In this document: positions 59,696 through 64,000 of the stretch, piece by piece
Layout: each line of letters opens with the position of its first letter
Numbering within the stretch: the first letter of the stretch is position 1
Assembly: GCF_910594005.1 (NCBI RefSeq)
Contig: NC_057818.1
Span: 53,952,001 to 54,016,000, forward strand
Direction of reading: 5' to 3'
DNA length: 64,000 nt
Source of the DNA: Cervus elaphus
Taxonomy: Eukaryota; Chordata; Mammalia; Artiodactyla; Cervidae
Program-made: the position numbers and the translations under genes
Notes under the pieces: model-generated
Seen by the model: the letters and a program-made list of their open reading frames with translations, nothing else
What the model was told of the DNA's origin: nothing
Database searches by the model: none

Positions 59696-60166
59696 AGTTG
59701 CCATGCCCTCCTCCAGGTGATCTCCCCAACTCTGGGAATCCACAGCCATTAACTCAACAGCACTGAGACTTTGGGATAAGATAACCCTGGGTTCACATCT
59801 TGCCTCGGCCCCTTCTTGAGGTACTGAAAAAGCCCTTGCAAAAACTTCTGTCCCATCTTACCACCAGCCTCCTCAGAGAACCCCATCCTACTGTGCCCAC
59901 CGTGAGAACTCACTGTCTGGGATGGCTCTGTCTTCTGCGTGTGTGTGTGTGCGTGTGTGTGTGTGTGTGTGCTCAGTCGTGTTTGACTCTTTGCGACCCC
60001 ATGGACTGTAACCCTCCAGGCTCCTCTGTCCATGGGATTCTCCAGGCAAGAATACTGGAGTGGGCTGCCATTTCCTCCTCCAGGGGATCTTCCCAACCCA
60101 GGGATCAAGCCCCAGTCTCCTGCATTACAGGCAGATTCTTTACCGTCAGAGCCACCAGGGCAGCCT
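59696..60166. repeat. Duplication block A' with a full-length Bov-tA SINE
   Basis: It matches block A up to 60032. Here the terminal SINE is complete (minus, 59970-60166, ending gccaccagggcagcc), while in block A it is cut at ctctgtccat. Confidence 0.9.
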
Positions 60167-60765
60167 TATTAAAACCCAGATGTCTCCCATGGCTCAACAG
60201 ATATGTCCTCAGTTGTATGCCTCCACTCTCTTCCCGCCTTTTGTGTGTCCCCTACACCCCCAAGTTCCGTGGTTCATACATGATGGTTTCGGCCAGACCC
60301 TCTCCCCACTCTCTTCACGTGCCTTCCACTCACCCCCCAGATTTCAGTTTAAACGCCACCCTCCTGAGATGTCCCTCAATTCAGAGGATGAGGTCTGTAA
60401 CATCATGACATCCTGATAACACCTTGGACATCGTCTCCTGAGCACTTTTCAGTTTTTTATGGCTTTGCTGTCAAGAAAGACACTTGAGAATCAGGCCTTG
60501 TTGTGCCTCAGTGAGAAGGGAATGAGTTTCGTCTGGAACCAAACAGATCAAGGGTTTCAGATTGAGGTAAACCACACCAGCCTTCACCCTGCATGAGCAG
60601 GTGGGAATCTAAATCACACTGTAAAGTGAAGCTACTCAGGGGAAGTATCGTTCCAGCAACAGAATTGTGAGATTGGTCAGCACCGGTGTTGTGGACAGTT
60701 CCTTGTGTTCCCTGGACTGACAACATCTGCATTCAAATGTTTTTACCTTTCATTTTTTTTAGAGA
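60167..60765. other. Unique intergenic sequence
   Basis: Some L2-like words (ccaagttccgtggttcatac) but nothing I can assign with confidence. Confidence 0.4.
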
Positions 60766-61080
60766 ATTAAGTGTATTTATTTTTGGCCATGCTGGATCTT
60801 CACTGCTGCTTGGGCTTTTCTCTAGTTGTGGCGAACTAACTCTCTAGTTGCAGTGCAGGGGCCGCTGATCATGGTGGATTCTCTTGTTGCAGAGCACAGG
60901 CTTTAGGCCACTTGGGCTTCAGCGGTTGTGGCTCCTGGGCTCTAGAGCACAAGTCCAATAGTTGTGGTGCGTGGATTTAGTTGCTCCAAGGCAGGTGGGA
61001 TCTTCCCAGACTAGGGATCAAACCTGTGTCTCCTGCATTGGCAGGTGGATTCTTTACCGCTGAGCCACCAGAGAAGCCCT
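60765..61080 (-). mobile_element. CHR-type SINE, long form
   Basis: It has ttggccatgctggatcttca, gactagggatcaaacctgtg and gagccaccagagaagccc. Confidence 0.85.
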
Positions 61081-61385
61081 TGATTTTCAGTTACAATTCT
61101 GTATATATTCTGGAGACTACCTTTCAGATCTTTATTAGATGTGCGATTTGCAAATATTTTCTCCTATTCTGTGAGTTGCATTTTCACTTTCTCGACAGTA
61201 TCCTTTGATACACAGAACTTTAAACTTTTTAAAAAGCCCAATATAGCCTGTATCTTTTTTTTTCCTTTGCCTGCTTGCTTTTGGTGTCATGTCTAAGAAA
61301 CGATTTTCAAATCCAAGGCCATGAACATTTACTCCGTTGTTTCTTCTAAGACTTTTCTAGTTTTAACTCTTCCATTTAGGGCTTT
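61080..61385 (-). mobile_element. L1M 3' UTR relic
   Basis: gcaaatattttctcctattc and tttggtgtcatgtctaagaa are hallmark reversed L1 3' UTR words. Confidence 0.7.
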
Positions 61386-61775
61386 TTAAAAGATGATTTA
61401 AATTTTATTATTTTGCTTGTGCTGGGCTTCATTGCTGTGGGGGCTTTTTCTCTGGTTGTGGTGAGTGGGGGCTACTCTTCTTTGCAGCGTGTGGGTGTCT
61501 CTTTGCAGTGACTTCTCTTGTGGAGCACAGGCTGTAGGTCCACGGTCTTCAGTAGATGCAGTGTGCGGGCTCTAGGGTGTTTGAGCTTCAGTAGTTTTGA
61601 TTCCTGGGCTCAGTAGTTTTGGCTCATGGGCTCTAGAGCGCAGGTTCAGTAACTGTGGCGAACAGGCTTAATTGTCCCATGATATGTGGGATCTTCCCAG
61701 ACCAGGGATCGAACTTGTGTCCTCTGCATTGGCAGGCAGATTCTTATTCACTGGGCCACCAGGAAAGCTTTTCAA
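61385..61775 (-). mobile_element. CHR-type SINE, long form
   Basis: It inserts into the L1 relic. It carries gaccagggatcgaacttgtg and gggccaccaggaaagc. Confidence 0.85.
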
Positions 61776-62500
61776 AGTTTTTAAAGTGAAGACAAAATCA
61801 TGGAAGATAGGAGAGTGTGCATGGCAGAGAATCTTCACAAATACTTGGTAATCACGTATTTTTGGACTGTGTGTAACTCACATAACGATGCAATATCTAT
61901 TTTTCCCAGTGAGTCACATAGATTAATAAATACACAAGAGATTGGAAAGACTCCAGGCACAGGCTTGCCTGCTGCTTTCCAAAGATCCGGTGACTTGCTG
62001 TCCCACTGTGTCTTCCAAAAAAAATGGGCTCACTCTCACGTCGTTCAGCCCAGGTGTTTGGCACCCAGTCCGGTAGGCTTGGCACCCAGTGTGGTGCCAA
62101 GTTTCTACCAGAAAGAGGGTTGAGGTTGGTGTGGACATGGGCCAGTTCCCAAGAGAAGCCAATTGCCCAGGGCGGGCTTGGAGTTGGCATCTCTTGGAAG
62201 TGAGGAGCCAGTCCTGCCCCCATCCGGAGTTCAGAGCCTGGCCTCTCCGGGTGGCTTGAGTCAGTTCCTGGGTGAACAAGTGGGAGGAGATTAGGGCAGT
62301 GGGGGTGGGTCTGAGAGGCTGTCCTCAGGGAGGCTGTGGGGGACCCGACCAGGGCTCCATAGACATGGAGGATACCAGCCCCCAAAGTGATGAGGCTTTG
62401 GAGTCAGAGATCCCTGGGTTTGAACTTCTACAAATAGACCATTTATAGGCAACACCTTGCATGAGAGGACTCAGTTTCTCCTGTTGGACTCTGACAGTTT
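61776..62500. other. Unique intergenic sequence
   Basis: I see no gene or repeat. A short tandem echo, ggcacccagt with flanking bases, occurs twice near 62059-62088. Confidence 0.45.
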
Positions 62501-62504
62501 TTTA

Positions 62505-62835
62505 AAAAAATAACAATTTTATTTATTTATTGGGTGGGCTGGGTCCTTCGTTGCTGCATGGGCTGCTCTCTAGCTGTGGCGAGCGGGGGTTACTCTCTCA
62601 TTTTGGTGCTCAGGCTTCTCATTGCAGTGTCTTCTCTTGTTTTGGAGCCCAGACTCTAACCTGGGAGGGCTTCTGTAGTTGTGGTTCCCGGGCTCCAGAG
62701 CACTGGCTTAATAATTGCGGCACCTGGGCTTAATTGCTCTATGGCCTGTGGGATCTTCGTGACCCAGGGATCGAACTTGCGTCTCCTGCATTGGCAGGCA
62801 GATTCTTTACGACTGAGTCACCAGGGAAGTCCAAG
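62505..62835 (-). mobile_element. CHR-type SINE, long form
   Basis: It has gggctgggtccttcgttgct, gacccagggatcgaacttgc and gagtcaccagggaagtcc. Confidence 0.85.
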
Positions 62836-62839
62836 CAGC

Positions 62840-63085
62840 TTTTTATTTTTATTTTATTTTGTTGAAGTATAGTTGATTTACAATGTTGTGTTCATTTCTG
62901 CTGTAGAGCCAAGTGATTCGTTGTACATATATATATACATTCTTTTTCATATTTTTTTCATTATGATTTATCACAGGATATTGGATATAGTTCCCTGTTC
63001 CATACGGCAGGACCTTGTTGCTTATCCGTATGTGCGACTTTGCATCTGGTAACCCCAAACTCCCAAGTCTGTTCTCTATGTTTGT
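62840..63085 (-). mobile_element. L1 3' end
   Basis: It starts ttttgttgaagtatagttga and includes ggatatagttccctgttcca. Confidence 0.8.
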
Positions 63086-63219
63086 GTGACTCTGACAGCT
63101 TTTGAGCTTCACCTCACTCACCTCCAAGGCATTTCTGGGGAGACCGTGCTCTCCTTCTCTTGGGGTCAGAAGGAAAGTCACACCCTCAACCCCAGTCCAC
63201 ATTCAAGAACCTCACTCTG

Positions 63220-63480
63220 GAGCTTCCCTGGTGGTTCAGTGGTAAAGAATCCACCTGCTAATGCAGTGGACACAGGTTCCATCTCTGATCCGGGAAGGTT
63301 CCACGTGCCTGGGAGCAACTAAGTCTGTGGGCCACAACTATTGAGCCTCTGCTCTGGGGCCAGCGAGTTGCAGCTCCTGAACCCACGTGCCCTGGAGGTC
63401 ATGCTCTGCAACAAGAGAAACGCTGGTGCAGGAACAGAGACCCAGCACAACCAGAAATAAATAAAAATTAAAAAAACAAA
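63220..63480 (+). mobile_element. CHR-type SINE with target-site duplication
   Basis: It is flanked by cctcactctg at 63210-63219 and 63481-63490. The head is agcttccctggtggttcagt and the tail is A-rich. Confidence 0.9.
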
Positions 63481-63725
63481 CCTCACTCTGACCCCAGGCC
63501 CTGGACCCAAGAACGAGATCAAAGTCACCGTTCATATTTGCTTCACGTGGCGCTGAACCCCCTTGGGGGAGGCCTATTGCTGTTGTCTAGGGGAAACATA
63601 AGCAATATTTTACTTACAGCGGTGCCTGAGTGTTGTTCTGTCATCCAGGACCATTCCTGGACAGTCATCGGCCCAGTGGGCAGCAGAAGCAACTGAAAGC
63701 CCACATCAGCAGTCCCCAAACACAG

Positions 63726-64000
63726 AGACTTCCCTGGTGGTCCAGTGGTTAAGAATTCACCTGCCAATGCAATGTTCCCTGGTGGGCCAGTGGTTAAGAA
63801 TTCACCTGCCAATGCAATGTTCCCTGGTGGGCCAGTGGTTAAGAATTCACCTGCCAATGCAGGGGACACAGGTTTGATCTCTGGTCTGGAATCTGAGATC
63901 CCACATGCCCCAAGGCAGCTGAGCCCGGGCGCCACATCTGCTGAGCCTGCAAGCCCTAGAGCCCATACTCCACAAGAGAAGCCCCTGCAATGAGAAGTGC
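63726..64000 (+). mobile_element. CHR-type SINE with triplicated 45-base head
   Basis: The head unit (ttccctggtgg to ccaatgcaatg) starts at 63730, 63775 and 63820. The third copy continues into the normal body (acaggtttgatctctggtct). The element runs off the window. Confidence 0.95.

Noticed and set aside
63730..63864. Regular repeats resembling a CRISPR array
   Set aside because: Head-to-tail copies of a SINE head with no distinct spacers, in a mammalian genome.
1..64000. A novel multi-gene system or viral insertion
   Set aside because: All confident genes belong to known vertebrate families, and the remaining DNA is mostly recognisable repeats. I saw no LTR pairs or retroviral frames.

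Overview
This is a stretch of mammalian nuclear DNA, almost certainly from a ruminant. The evidence is the very high density of Bov-tA and CHR-type tRNA-derived SINEs, together with three BovB (RTE) LINE pieces. The species cannot be fixed from the window. PGLYRP1 seems to differ from the cattle protein as I remember it at several sites, so Bos taurus should not be assumed. Gene order (NOVA2, CCDC61, MIR769, PGLYRP1, IGFL) matches the human 19q13.32 neighbourhood.

Layout. 1-1.4 kb: the 5' end of NOVA2 on the minus strand (first coding exon, CpG island and promoter); the gene runs off the left edge. 1.4-16 kb: intergenic DNA made mostly of nested L2, L1, MIR and SINE copies, with a few motif clusters. 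16.0-34.64 kb: CCDC61 on the plus strand, with a CCAAT/NRF1/GC-box promoter, one non-coding exon and 13 coding exons; every splice phase closes to a protein of about 511-513 residues. 34.97-35.09 kb: the MIR769 hairpin, plus strand, in the gap between the converging 3' ends of CCDC61 and PGLYRP1. 35.19-39.35 kb: PGLYRP1 on the minus strand, three exons, 191 residues. 39.4-51.7 kb: intergenic, with a BovB reverse-transcriptase fragment and two nearly identical CTCF-like sites. 51.7-53.85 kb: an IGFL gene on the minus strand, with a TATA box, a signal peptide, an 11-cysteine core and a fourth exon that may add a long tail. 56.7-60.05 kb: a complex local duplication in the order A-B-X-B'-A', whose two blocks have diverged to different degrees. 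The rest up to 64 kb is repeats.

The genes do not form one pathway. NOVA2 is a neuronal splicing regulator, CCDC61 a centriole and basal-body protein, MIR769 a microRNA, PGLYRP1 a secreted antibacterial peptidoglycan-binding protein, and IGFL a small secreted ligand. I found no new multi-gene system. The observations most worth checking are the IGFL tail, the NOVA2 N-terminal extension, the two-age duplication, the MIR769 changes and a near-perfect palindrome in CCDC61 intron 1. I recognised no endogenous retrovirus, rRNA, functional tRNA gene or CRISPR array.
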